From Gammaproteobacteria bacterium (GTDB lineage Bacteria; Pseudomonadota; Gammaproteobacteria; Ga0077536), in assembly GCA_016209015.1 (NCBI GenBank), contig JACQWY010000024.1, positions 1 through 61,293 of the forward strand: DNA of 61,293 nucleotides, in the 5' to 3' direction. The first letter of the stretch is position 1; each line of letters starts with the position of its first letter. The translations under genes and the position numbers were made by a program. The notes below the pieces were generated by a model. It did no database searches and was not told the DNA's origin. It was given only the letters and a program-made list of their open reading frames with translations. Below are positions 52,282-60,806 of the stretch, piece by piece.

Positions 52282-53629
52282 TCCGGTTTCCGGTCACCGG
52301 CGGGAACGACACCCGCGCGACGAGCCCGCGACCGCCGCGTCCCGCCTCGAGCACGAGCTTCGCGCCGCAGAGCGCCGCAATCCGCGAGACGATGCTCAAG
52401 CCCAGCCCCGAGCCCGACTGACCGCTGCCGAGCACGCGATAGAACCGCTCCGTCACCCGCGCGCGCTCCGTCGCGGGGATGCCGGATCCTTCATCGTGGA
52501 TTTCGAGGACGGCGCCGTCGGCATGCGAGACAGTGACCGTGACGATCGTACCGCCCGGGCTGTAGCGGATCGCATTGTCGAGCAGATTGCGCACCAGCAC
52601 GCCGAGCAGCGCGGGGTCGCAGGCGACGGGCGCGCCGCTCTCCGCGGCATCGAGCTCGATCGCGATCCCCTTCGTGTGTGCAGCCTGGGCGAGCAGCGCA
52701 ATCGTCTGCTGAGCGACGTCCTCGAGTCTGCAGTGCGGGCTCGTCGTCTGTGTCGAGGCGGCATCGAGGCGCGCGAGCGTGAGGAGCTGATCGATCAGGT
52801 GACTCGCGCGATCGCAGCCCTGCACGACGTTCGCACAAGCTTCGCGCCGCTCTTCCTCCGCTGCGGCGCCGAGCGCGACCTGCGCCTGCGCACGAATCGC
52901 CGCGATGGGCGTGCGCAGCTCGTGAGCGGCATCCGCAGTGAATCTGCGCTCGCCCGCGATCAGGGCGCCGATACGGGCGAACAGGCCGTTCAACTGTCCG
53001 ACGAGCGGCCGCACTTCGCCCGGCACGCCCTCCACCCCGATCGGATCGAGACGATCCGGCGCGAGGTCGGCGACTTCCGTGGCGAGCTCGTTCAAGGGTT
53101 TCAGCCCGCGCCCGATCGCGACGGCGAGCAGCAGCGCGAGCACGGGCAGGGCGATGCCGAGAGGTGTCAGCATGTGGCCCACGATCTCCCCGGCCACCGC
53201 CCGCCGGGCGGAGACGAGCTCGCCGACCTGCACGAGCGCGTCGTGCTCGTGTGCCCAGGCACTGAAAACACGCCACCGCCGCCCCTGCACGTCGCTCGTG
53301 CTGAAGCCCTCGGCGACATCGGAGAGCCGCGTGCGCGGTGCGGATTTCGAATGCACGCCGAGACGGCGCCCGTGCTCCCAGACCTGGAAAGCGATCTGCG
53401 TGCTGTAGCGGTGCCACTGCGGCGCGTGCTCGACCTCGTCCTCGTCGGAATCCTCCGCAATCTGTTCGACGATCATCGCGGTCGTCTGGGCGAGATGCGC
53501 ATCGAGCAGCTCGTCGAGCTCGTGCCGGGCCGCTGCATAGCCTACGAGCGCCGTGAGCGCCCAGCACGCAACCATCGCGAGGAGCACGCCGACGAGCAGG
53601 CGCGCACGCAGCGAGGCGCCCCGCTTCAT
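52250..53629 (-). CDS. QseC/TctE-like sensor histidine kinase
   Basis: The 459-residue protein has two membrane spans (about 9-30 and 172-193) enclosing a periplasmic domain with a run of acidic residues (EDSDEDEVEHAP). It also has a HAMP-like region, the dimerisation histidine in DAAHELRTPIAAIRAQ, the N-box DNAIRYSPGG, and the G-boxes DEGSGIP and GSGLGLSIV. Its ATG overlaps the stop of the response regulator gene (ATGA), so the two are translated together. An acidic periplasmic loop suggests a metal or cation signal, but this is inference. Confidence 0.9.
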   Translation of the reverse strand: MKRGASLRARLLVGVLLAMVACWALTALVGYAAARHELDELLDAHLAQTTAMIVEQIAEDSDEDEVEHAPQWHRYSTQIAFQVWEHGRRLGVHSKSAPRTRLSDVAEGFSTSDVQGRRWRVFSAWAHEHDALVQVGELVSARRAVAGEIVGHMLTPLGIALPVLALLLAVAIGRGLKPLNELATEVADLAPDRLDPIGVEGVPGEVRPLVGQLNGLFARIGALIAGERRFTADAAHELRTPIAAIRAQAQVALGAAAEEERREACANVVQGCDRASHLIDQLLTLARLDAASTQTTSPHCRLEDVAQQTIALLAQAAHTKGIAIELDAAESGAPVACDPALLGVLVRNLLDNAIRYSPGGTIVTVTVSHADGAVLEIHDEGSGIPATERARVTERFYRVLGSGQSGSGLGLSIVSRIAALCGAKLVLEAGRGGRGLVARVSFPPVTGNRKEAPSSFRAS

Positions 53630-54291
53630 CGCGGGTCCTTCGGCAGCATGTAACCGACACCGCGCAAGGTGATGATCACTCCGGGCTCCAGCTTGCGGCG
53701 CAGATGATGGATGTGGACTTCGATCGCGTTCGATTCGATTTCGTCGCCCCAGGGATAGAGGCGTTCGATCAACTGGTCGCGGGAGAGCACGCGTCCCGCG
53801 TCGCGGGCGAGCTCCTGGAGGAGCGCGAATTCGCGTGCCGAGAGGTCGACGACCTGACCGCGCCAGGTCACGCGGTGTGCGGCGGGATCGACGACGAGGC
53901 TGCCGCATTCGTAGACGGGGGAGGCCTGGCCGCTGCTGCGGCGGATGAGCGCGCGCAAGCGGGCGGCGAGCTCGCCGAGATCGCAGGGCTTGACGAGATA
54001 ATCGTCGGCGCCGCGATCGAGGCCCGTGATGCGATCGTCGATCGCGTCACGGGCAGTCAGGATCAGGACCGGCACGCGGTTCTCCGCGGCCCGTACGGCT
54101 TTGAGGACGTCGAGACCGTCGAGCTGCGGCAGACCGAGATCGAGCACGGCCGCCGCGAACGGCTCATGCGCGAGCGCCGCCACCGCGCTGCGCCCGTCGC
54201 GCAACCAATCGACTTCGTATCCCGCCTGCCGCAAACCACGCTGCAGCCCGTCACCCAGCAGGGCATCGTCCTCGACCAGCAATATCCTCAC
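53626..54291 (-). CDS. OmpR/QseB-family response regulator
   Basis: The 221-residue protein starts at a GTG preceded by a G-rich ribosome site. The receiver domain has EDD at 7-9, phosphoacceptor Asp51 in LDLGLPQLDG, Thr in ILTARD and Lys in LVKPCDLGEL. A winged-helix DNA-binding domain follows (SAREFALLQELARDAGRVLSR, then HIHHLRRKL and RGVGYML). It is the partner of the overlapping histidine kinase. It starts 37 bp after the cytochrome b gene end on the same strand, placing it with the SHP-DHC-cytochrome b set. Confidence 0.92.
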   Translation of the reverse strand: MRILLVEDDALLGDGLQRGLRQAGYEVDWLRDGRSAVAALAHEPFAAAVLDLGLPQLDGLDVLKAVRAAENRVPVLILTARDAIDDRITGLDRGADDYLVKPCDLGELAARLRALIRRSSGQASPVYECGSLVVDPAAHRVTWRGQVVDLSAREFALLQELARDAGRVLSRDQLIERLYPWGDEIESNAIEVHIHHLRRKLEPGVIITLRGVGYMLPKDPR

Positions 54292-54328
54292 GCCCCCCCC
54301 TTCGCGCCCGGCCCCGCGCGCAGGGCCG

Positions 54329-55000
54329 TCAGTCGTCGTAACGCTGCACGCTTGCATGCTCGGTCTTCTGCGCACCGGTCGTTGCGTCACCGGCGGCCAT
54401 CGACCAGACCCAGAATCCGGCGATCGCCGCCGCGAGCGTGACACCGATCAGGGCCCGCGAGCCCGCGATCCCGGCTTCGCGCGGCCCTTCCTTGTGTCCG
54501 TCGATCATCGCACGGACGAGGTTCTCGCGATGCAACACACTGCTCACGACGACGCCGGCGACGTGGACGCCCACCACCGCGAGCATCGCGAACGAGATAC
54601 CTTCGTGCAGTTCCTCGAAGACCTCGCCGCCGACATCGGCGTAGAGCAGCCAGCCGCTCGCGCAGACCAGTACGGCGAGTGCGAGCAGCGCGACGATCGC
54701 GAGCGCGCCGGCGGGATTGTGGCCCACGTAATGCCGGGGTTGCCGGCTCAGCAGGCTGCCGAGATAGCGCGTGACCTCGGCAGGTCCACGCACGAATTCC
54801 GAGAAGCGCGCATACCGCGTGCCGATCAGGCCCCAGCACAGACGGAACGCGACGAGCCCGAGTGCCGTGAAGCCGAGCATGACGTGGACGTCGCGCCAGC
54901 GCTCGCTCTCGGCGGTGAGGAACGCGCCCGCGAAGCTCGCGGCGAGCGTCCAGTGGAAGATGCGTGTCGGGAGATCCCAAACGAGTATTCGATCCTTCAT
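54329..55000 (-). CDS. Cytochrome b561-type membrane protein of the SHP/DHC set
   Basis: The 223-residue protein has four or five membrane spans and heme-ligand histidines in LPTRIFHWTLA near 10-20, RDVHVMLGF near 36-44, HEGISFAML near 132-140 and VVGVHVAGVV near 142-151, the di-heme b pattern. The segment RYYVGHNPAG-like (RHYVGHNPAGA near 88-98) is the common Ni/Fe-hydrogenase-type cytochrome b motif. It would pass quinol electrons to the diheme cytochrome c encoded 9 bp upstream. Third gene of the unit. Confidence 0.9.
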   Translation of the reverse strand: MKDRILVWDLPTRIFHWTLAASFAGAFLTAESERWRDVHVMLGFTALGLVAFRLCWGLIGTRYARFSEFVRGPAEVTRYLGSLLSRQPRHYVGHNPAGALAIVALLALAVLVCASGWLLYADVGGEVFEELHEGISFAMLAVVGVHVAGVVVSSVLHRENLVRAMIDGHKEGPREAGIAGSRALIGVTLAAAIAGFWVWSMAAGDATTGAQKTEHASVQRYDD

Positions 55001-55009
55001 GTGTTCACC

Positions 55010-55471
55010 TCAACGGGGAATCCGGATGTCGTGTTCGGCAAAGCTGCCCTGCTCGGCAGCAGGATGGCAGGCCGCGCAGTTCGACGGCGTCTCGATGGCC
55101 GGTCGTTGCCAGGTGGCGGCGGCGACCTCGTCGTGCTCGCGCACGAACCAGCGCGCCTTCGTCATGCGCAGCGCCGGTTTGCCGTCGTCGCCCGGCGTGT
55201 CCTTGCGCCGCGCGTGCGCTCGGACGTAATCGAGCAGGGGCTGCGCCGCGGCGGGATCGAGACTCGCGTCGACGCCGAAGTGCGTCGACAGATCCGCGAA
55301 CACCGCGGTCCAGGAAGCGGCGGCGAGCCCGCGCGGCGGGAACGCGACGTGGCAACTGCCGCATTCCTCGACGTAGCGGGGATCGAGCGGCTGCGCCTTG
55401 CGGTGCTCGCCGGCGAGCACCGGTCCGGCCGCAGCGAGCAGGAGAACGCCCGCGACGGACGTGAGTTTCAT
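55010..55471 (-). CDS. Diheme cytochrome c (DHC family)
   Basis: The 153-residue exported protein has a signal peptide (cleavage after VLAG, near residue 21) and two heme sites, CGSCH at 37-41 and CAACH at 132-136. Spacing and length match DHC, the diheme cytochrome c that donates to SHP in Rhodobacter sphaeroides and Shewanella. The ATG at 55471 is chosen for its GAGGAGG ribosome site. It starts 11 bp after the SHP-like gene. Confidence 0.9.
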   Translation of the reverse strand: MKLTSVAGVLLLAAAGPVLAGEHRKAQPLDPRYVEECGSCHVAFPPRGLAAASWTAVFADLSTHFGVDASLDPAAAQPLLDYVRAHARRKDTPGDDGKPALRMTKARWFVREHDEVAAATWQRPAIETPSNCAACHPAAEQGSFAEHDIRIPR

Positions 55472-55482
55472 CGGGCGCCTCC

Positions 55483-55887
55483 TCACGGTTTCACCGAGAG
55501 CAGATAGGCGATCACGTCGCCTTTCTCGCGGGCCGTGCAGACGCGCTTCACCACGTCGCGACAATTGCGGGTGAACCACTTCTCGACCTTCGCCGCCTTC
55601 GTGAAGCGTTCCGCGTTCGCGGCCGGCGCCATGGGCTGGATGGTCTTGCCGGTCACGGCGTGCTTGCCGGCCGCGGCCGGGTTGTCCGTGTGACAGCTCG
55701 AGCAGCTCCAGTCGCCGCCATGCGTGGTGTTGAAGAACTCGCGGCCGCGGCCCGCATCGAAGCCCTGGAATCCGGGCTCCTCCTGTTGGGCCGCAGTCGA
55801 GAATGCGGTTTCGAAATCGCGGGGCTGCTCGGCCCCCGCGGCGCCGACCCCCGCGGCGAACGCGGCGGCTGCGAAAAGACGGTGCAT
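55483..55887 (-). CDS. SHP-like oxygen-binding cytochrome c (DUF1924)
   Basis: The 134-residue protein has a signal peptide (cleavage near residue 19), a single heme site CSSCH at 62-66, and the C-terminal TRNCRDVVKRVCTA segment. In sphaeroides heme protein (SHP) an asparagine is the displaceable sixth heme ligand and neighbouring cysteines form a disulfide; Asn108, Cys109 and Cys117 are the likely equivalents here. SHP binds oxygen and nitric oxide and is reduced by DHC. It is first in the SHP-DHC-cytochrome b order, which is conserved in several proteobacteria. Confidence 0.85.
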   Translation of the reverse strand: MHRLFAAAAFAAGVGAAGAEQPRDFETAFSTAAQQEEPGFQGFDAGRGREFFNTTHGGDWSCSSCHTDNPAAAGKHAVTGKTIQPMAPAANAERFTKAAKVEKWFTRNCRDVVKRVCTAREKGDVIAYLLSVKP

Positions 55888-56023
55888 GTCACGAACCTCC
55901 GTAGCGGACTACGGGGCATGATCCGGGACGAGGATTAAGCCGCCATTAGCTGCGGCCCGACCACGCTGAATCCGGGGAAGCGGAAGGTGGAGCGCGCCGG
56001 ACGGCCCGTCCGGTCGCGCGCGC

Positions 56024-56467
56024 TTATTCCGTCGCGGCGGCCTTGGCCGCGGCGGCCTGCTTGATGGACTGGATGAGATTGTTCTCGGAGAGCGGCGACT
56101 CGAGGATGTCCATGGCGCCGTAGCGCAATGCCTGCACCGCATCACCCACCGCGTTCGACGGCACGGTCACGATCGTCGGGAGATAGACCCCGCGCTCCTG
56201 CACGTTGTGCATGAGCTCGACGCCGGACATGTCGGTCAGCTCCTTGTCGATGAGCAGCACCGTCTGCGGCGGCGGGGCGATGGCTTCCAGGGCATCTTCC
56301 GCCTTCTGGAAAGCCATCACGGTGTGGCCGCGCGCGCGCAACAGTTGCGAGAGCGTCGCGAGCTTCTCGGGATCGGAGTTGACCACCACCACGTTGATCG
56401 CCTCGCGCGGCCGTGCTTCAGTCCAGACTTTGGCCGGAACGTCCACGATGTCACGCGTTGGAAGCAT
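56024..56467 (-). CDS. Stand-alone receiver-like protein, degenerate, overlapping fnr
   Basis: The 147-residue protein has a CheY-like fold without an output domain: VVVVNSDPEKL at 26-36 where the acidic pair is reduced to N-S-D, LLIDKELTDMSG near 71-82 with a possible phosphoacceptor Asp74, TVPSN in place of the usual S/T-A motif, and ILESPL where KP is normal. The conserved lysine is missing, so normal phosphotransfer is doubtful. The start overlaps the last 17 bp of the fnr gene, which suggests translational coupling. It may modulate FNR by binding, but this is inference. Confidence 0.75.
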   Translation of the reverse strand: MLPTRDIVDVPAKVWTEARPREAINVVVVNSDPEKLATLSQLLRARGHTVMAFQKAEDALEAIAPPPQTVLLIDKELTDMSGVELMHNVQERGVYLPTIVTVPSNAVGDAVQALRYGAMDILESPLSENNLIQSIKQAAAAKAAATE

Positions 56468-57200
56468 CCAGCACCCGCCCTTCGAGGGCGAGGTCCTTCA
56501 GCGCGGTCAGGGAGACGATTTTGACGTAGCGACGATCGACCTCGAGGATGCCGCGGCGCTGGAAGTCGCTGAACAGCCGGCTGATCGTCTCGACCGCGAC
56601 GGCGAGATAGTTCGCGATTTCCTGGCGCGACATGCTCAAATTGAACTCGGAGCGCGAGCAGCCGCGGGCCGCGAAGCGATTCGACATGTAGAGCAGGAAG
56701 ATCGCGAGGCGGGCCTGCGCAGACTTCTGGCCGAGGAGCAGCGCGTGATTCTGTTTCTCCATGACCTGGGAGGCAGCGGCGCGCATGATCTCGTTCCACA
56801 GCGCCGGCACCTCGATGGCGACCTGGGCGAGCCGATGGTAGGGCAGGCTGCAGACCGCGGTCGTTTCCAGCGCGATGGCGGAGCTCTGGTGGCGGCCATC
56901 GGCGATCGCGTCGAAGCCGAGCAGATCACCCGGGAAGTGGAAGGCGACGATCTGCTCGCAGCCGTCCTCGCTGTCGATGTAGCACTTCACGGAACCGGAG
57001 CGCACGACGTAGAGGCTCTTCAGGTCGTCACCCTGGCGGAAGACGTGGGCGCCGCGACGCAGCGGACCGCTGCAGACCATGTTCTTCGCGACCTGGGCTC
57101 GGTTCTCGGGGTCGAGGACCCGCGCTACGCAAAATTTTGTCCAGCGGCAGCTACTGCAGGAAGCAGAGAGCGGCGGAAAATTGATGACGTTACCGTTCAT
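56451..57200 (-). CDS. fnr: FNR/ANR-type oxygen-sensing transcription regulator
   Basis: The 249-residue protein has the four cysteines for a [4Fe-4S] cluster: Cys15, Cys18, Cys24 (CSSCRWTKFC) and Cys117 (TTAVCSLPYH). The cAMP-binding-like beta-roll (GEQIVAFHFPGDLLGFDAI-type) and the C-terminal HTH follow, with the recognition helix VETISRLFSDFQ at 203-214, the E-xx-SR pattern that reads TTGAT. It is expected to activate ccoNOQP through the box at 46715. The receiver-like gene overlaps its end. No FNR site was seen in its own upstream region. Confidence 0.95.
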   Translation of the reverse strand: MNGNVINFPPLSASCSSCRWTKFCVARVLDPENRAQVAKNMVCSGPLRRGAHVFRQGDDLKSLYVVRSGSVKCYIDSEDGCEQIVAFHFPGDLLGFDAIADGRHQSSAIALETTAVCSLPYHRLAQVAIEVPALWNEIMRAAASQVMEKQNHALLLGQKSAQARLAIFLLYMSNRFAARGCSRSEFNLSMSRQEIANYLAVAVETISRLFSDFQRRGILEVDRRYVKIVSLTALKDLALEGRVLDASNA

Positions 57201-57351
57201 GAGGTCACCCCGTTAGCTTTGCGGAAAGGCATCGTTCTTGGTCGGTTGTACTGTAGGCCCGATGCCCCGGGGCAGGGCATTCGCGCTTACGCGTAACGGG
57301 ATTGCGGAAACTACCTACTGACTCGCCGGTAGCCCCGGGAGCCGCGGCAGC

Positions 57352-57966
57352 TCAGGGGGCGTCGACCCGGGTCGCGATGGCGACGAGCTCGGCGAGGGAT
57401 TTGGCGCCGGTCTTGCTCATGACCTTCGCGCGGTGGATTTCCACCGTCCGCTCGCTGAGCCCGAGCTCGACGGCGATGACCTTGTTCGCCTGACCCTGGA
57501 CGATCCGCCGCATGACCTCGAGCTCGCGGGGCGTCAGCGAGTCGAACCGCGCCCGGTTCGCCTCGAGCTGGTCGGCCGCCGTGCGGCGGCTGCGGTCGAG
57601 CGCGAGCGCCTGGTTGATGCGATCGAGCAGATCCTGGTCCTTGAACGGCTTTTCGACGAAGTCCACCGCACCGGCGCGCATCGCGTGGACGGCCATCGAG
57701 ACGTCGCCGTGGCCGGTGATGAAGATGATGGGGATCGCGATCCCGCGCTCGGCGAGCACCTGCTGCAGCTCCAGGCCGCTCATCAGCGGCATGCGGATGT
57801 CGAGCACGAGGCAGCCGGGGCGCGCGGGATCGTATTGGTCGAGGAAAGCACGCGCGGACTCGAAGGTCTCGACGCGCAGCGACATCGATTTCACGAGCAG
57901 CGCGAGCGAATCGCGCACCGCGCCGTCGTCGTCCACGATGAAGACCGTCGGACTGCCTGCGTCCAT
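57352..57966 (-). CDS. fixJ: FixJ-family response regulator
   Basis: The 204-residue protein has a complete receiver (DDD at 12-14, Asp56 in VLDIRMPLMSG, Thr84 in FITGHGD, Lys106 in VEKPF) and a LuxR-type HTH (LTPRELEVMRRIVQG from about 143, NKVIAVELGLSERTVEIHRAKV). It starts 3 bp after the FixL stop. FixJ regulators activate micro-oxic genes such as fixK and cbb3 oxidase genes in response to low oxygen. Confidence 0.92.
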   Translation of the reverse strand: MDAGSPTVFIVDDDGAVRDSLALLVKSMSLRVETFESARAFLDQYDPARPGCLVLDIRMPLMSGLELQQVLAERGIAIPIIFITGHGDVSMAVHAMRAGAVDFVEKPFKDQDLLDRINQALALDRSRRTAADQLEANRARFDSLTPRELEVMRRIVQGQANKVIAVELGLSERTVEIHRAKVMSKTGAKSLAELVAIATRVDAP

Positions 57967-57969
57967 GGC

Positions 57970-59478
57970 CTACTCCGGCACCGCGGGCAGACTCACGATG
58001 AAGCGCGCACCGCCCTTGTCGTTGTCGGAATACCTGAGCGTGCCGCCGTGGGCGGCGACGATGGAATGACTGATCGAGAGCCCCATCCCCATGCCGGACT
58101 CCTTGGTCGTGAAGAAGGGCAGGAAGAGCTCGGCGCGGACGTGCTCCGGCACGCCGCCGCCGCGGTCGTCGAACACGAGCTCCACCCGCCCCTCCGCCTC
58201 GCGGCTGCTGACTTCGAGCACGCGCTGGTCGTCGGCGAGCGGCAGCATCGCGTCGATGGCATTGCGGATGAGGTTCAAGCATACCTGCTGCAGCTGAACC
58301 GGGTCGACGAACACGCACGGCAGATCACCCGCGAGCTCCGTGCCGAGCGCGACGCGCGCCTCGCGGGCGTCGACCTCGGCGAGATCGAGCACCTGCCCGA
58401 CGATATCGTTGACGTCGACGGTCTCGCGGCTGCTCTCGCGCTTCGTGACGAAATTGCGGATGCGCTTGACGACCTGCCCGGCGCGCAGCGCCTGATCGGA
58501 GATCCGCTCGAACGCATCGGCGAGCGTCGGCAGATCGGCGTTGCCGCTCGCGATGAGGCGCCGGCAGGCCTGCGCATGCGTCGAGATCGCAGTGAGCGGT
58601 TGATTGATTTCGTGAGCGATCGCCGAGGCCATCTCGCCGAGCGTGGTGAGACGGCCGACATGCGCGAGCTGCTCGCGCATCTGCCGCGTCATCTCCTCGG
58701 ATTCCACCTGCTCGGTCTGGTTGACGACGAGCCCGATCACGAACGACGAGCCCTCGGGCCGGTGCACGAGCACGAGGTGCGCGGCGACGTTCATCAGCGC
58801 TCCTGCGCGGCCCCGCCACTGCAGCTCGCAGACCGGCACCGTCGCGCCCCGCACGAGCGCCTGCAACGTCTGGGCGAAGCGTTCGTGATCCTGGGGCACG
58901 GCGAAGTCGGTGCAATTGCGGCCGATGATCTCCGCCGCCGGCACGCCCAGCATCGCGATCAGCGCGGGATTTACCGTGCCGATGCGGCCGATGAGATCGC
59001 TCGTGAAGATGCCGATCGGCGCATTGTCGATGACGAGCCGGAGCTCCTGCTCGCGCTCGCGCGCCATGCGCTGGACCTCGCGCCGCTTCGTGATGTCGCG
59101 CACGATGCCGACGAAAGTGATGCGTTGCTCGGTGAGGATCTCGCCGACGGCGAGCTCCATCGGGAAATGCTCGCCGCTGCGGCGCCGCCCGATCACTTCG
59201 CGTCCGATGCCGATGATCTTCGGGCTGCGGGTGCGAAGATAGCTCCCGATGTAGCCGTCGTGGCGGGACGCCTCGTCGTCGGGCATGAGCATGCTGACGT
59301 TGTGGCCGATCACCTCGGCCGCCCGGAAGCCGAAGATATTCTCGGCGCCCGGATTGAAGGATTCGATGCGCCCGTCGGTGCCGATGATGATGATGCCCTC
59401 GACCGTCGCACGCAGCAGACCGTCGTAGCGTGCCTCGAGGGCGAGCAGCTTCTGTTCGAGCGTATTCGCGGCCAGCAT
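57970..59478 (-). CDS. fixL: FixL-like heme-PAS oxygen-sensor histidine kinase
   Basis: The 502-residue protein has no membrane span. The first PAS domain (about 16-130) carries the heme-binding signature HDGYIGSYL with proximal His73 and the IIGIGREV segment with Arg93, the residue that signals oxygen binding in Bradyrhizobium FixL. A second PAS (143-255) follows, then the kinase core with His289 in AHEINQPLTAIS, N-box NLIRNAID, and G-boxes DDRGGGVP and GMGMGLSIS. It should be inactive when oxygen is bound to heme. It forms a pair with the downstream FixJ. Confidence 0.92.
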   Translation of the reverse strand: MLAANTLEQKLLALEARYDGLLRATVEGIIIIGTDGRIESFNPGAENIFGFRAAEVIGHNVSMLMPDDEASRHDGYIGSYLRTRSPKIIGIGREVIGRRRSGEHFPMELAVGEILTEQRITFVGIVRDITKRREVQRMAREREQELRLVIDNAPIGIFTSDLIGRIGTVNPALIAMLGVPAAEIIGRNCTDFAVPQDHERFAQTLQALVRGATVPVCELQWRGRAGALMNVAAHLVLVHRPEGSSFVIGLVVNQTEQVESEEMTRQMREQLAHVGRLTTLGEMASAIAHEINQPLTAISTHAQACRRLIASGNADLPTLADAFERISDQALRAGQVVKRIRNFVTKRESSRETVDVNDIVGQVLDLAEVDAREARVALGTELAGDLPCVFVDPVQLQQVCLNLIRNAIDAMLPLADDQRVLEVSSREAEGRVELVFDDRGGGVPEHVRAELFLPFFTTKESGMGMGLSISHSIVAAHGGTLRYSDNDKGGARFIVSLPAVPE

Positions 59479-59669
59479 GGGCTAGTGGATCGTTCCGCAG
59501 GATTCCGGGTCGGGGCATTCTAGCAGCTCGCCCGGCCGCTGCCTGCCCGCCCCCCGGCCGGGCCCGGGGACGGTTTCGCTCGCGCGCGCGGCCGGGCTAC
59601 ACTTGGACGGCGCGGCGGCAGCGGTCGCGCCGGTACACCGAGGCCCCGGTCACGCAGGAGAAGAACATC

Positions 59670-60131
59670 ATGGCTCTAGAGATACGCAAGATACTGGTCC
59701 CGATCGACGGCTCCGAGGGCGCGGAGAAAGCCGCCGAATTCGCCGGGCATCTCGCCCGCTACACGAACGCGACCGTCACGCTGCTGCGCGTCCACAGTCC
59801 TGAAATCTACCAGTTGAGCGTGCTGAGCGAGATCCCGCCGCTCACGGACTTCGAGTACATGGAAGTGATGCAGAAGCACCTGAGCGATCCCGAGAAGGAT
59901 CCGGCCTTCGCCGAGGCGAAGCAGGCCGTCGGCGCACTGCCCGCACCCGTCGACGAACGCGTCGTCTGGGGCCAGCCGGCCCAGGCGATCTGCGACTACG
60001 CGAAGGAGAACGCGATCGACCACATCGTGATCGGCTCGCGCGGCCGCTCGGCCTTCTCCTCCCTCGTCCTCGGCAGCGTGAGCCTGCAGGTGCTGCATCA
60101 CGCGCCGTGCCCGGTGACGGTGGTGCGCTGA
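59670..60131 (+). CDS. Universal stress protein (UspA family)
   Basis: The 153-residue protein has the Usp alpha/beta fold: ILVPIDGSEGAEKAA at 8-22 and the ATP-binding GSRGRSAFSSLVLGSVS near 122-138, followed by APCPVTVVR. The ATG at 59670 follows an AGGAG; the frame is open upstream, but that part is not Usp-like. It is divergent from fixL, as universal stress genes often are in micro-oxic regulons. Confidence 0.92.
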   Translation: MALEIRKILVPIDGSEGAEKAAEFAGHLARYTNATVTLLRVHSPEIYQLSVLSEIPPLTDFEYMEVMQKHLSDPEKDPAFAEAKQAVGALPAPVDERVVWGQPAQAICDYAKENAIDHIVIGSRGRSAFSSLVLGSVSLQVLHHAPCPVTVVR

Positions 60132-60365
60132 GGGAAGCACGCCGGGAGCACGATAAGGGCACGCGACTGGACCTCACTGGGCGCACGGTTCACTCCAGGC
60201 GCGCGCAGGCAATGCTCCCGCAACCTGATTGCCGGGGGCCGCTCTCAGTTCATGGTCGCGCCCGAGGGGGGGGGCACACCGGGTACGGGGGCCGTTGGTG
60301 GGCCGGATCCGCTTCCGCCCGGGAGTTCAAACATACCGAGCCCTGCCAGCGCAGTCGGCCTGAGG

Positions 60366-60707
60366 CTATCCGCAATCAGGCAGGTCATCGAGCGCCTGCA
60401 ATTCCCGCTCCAGTTCTTCCGGGGGATAGCGAACGACCGGCACATGCCGCGCCGAACATTCGGACATGAACCCGCGCAGCGTCATCCCGGCCATCCTCGC
60501 CCCGCTGCTGACGGTGATCACTTCCTCATCGGTCAGCTTCACCGCCAACGCGACGCGCAAACCTTCCTGAAGCAGGGCGTCGTCGAACGGCACGGCCAGG
60601 AAAACGGGTTGTCCGTCCTTCGTCACGAGGGACAGCTTACCGGCCTCCGCGTTCCGCACCAGTTCCCCGATTCGCTCGCGCAGGTCTCGGACGGTGAAGG
60701 TTTGCAT
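60366..60707 (-). CDS. Phd/YefM antitoxin domain joined to a UPF0175-like domain
   Basis: The 113-residue protein starts at 60707 after a GGAG. Residues 1-45 are a Phd/YefM-type antitoxin domain (MQTFTVRDLRERIGELVRN, then LVTKDGQPVFLAVPFDD). The rest (GLRVALAVKLTDEEV, then AGMTLRGFMSECSARHVPVV) resembles the UPF0175 helix-turn-helix family found as antitoxin partner of PIN-domain toxins. No toxin gene is seen in the 234 bp downstream before the Usp gene, so this may be an orphan antitoxin or its toxin was lost. It is 100 bp left of the CRISPR array. Confidence 0.75.
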   Translation of the reverse strand: MQTFTVRDLRERIGELVRNAEAGKLSLVTKDGQPVFLAVPFDDALLQEGLRVALAVKLTDEEVITVSSGARMAGMTLRGFMSECSARHVPVVRYPPEELERELQALDDLPDCG

Positions 60708-60806
60708 AATGGCACTCCGGAATATCGCGCTGACAGGTGACGTCAAGAATTCGGTTCGGTCCCCTCGGGAAAGCTATCACAAACCTCGCTTCACTATGGC
60801 GGCGCC

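Noticed and set aside
60132-60365. PIN-type toxin gene downstream of the antitoxin-like gene
   Set aside because: The 234 bp hold only short frames without toxin motifs; the space is too small for a PIN domain.
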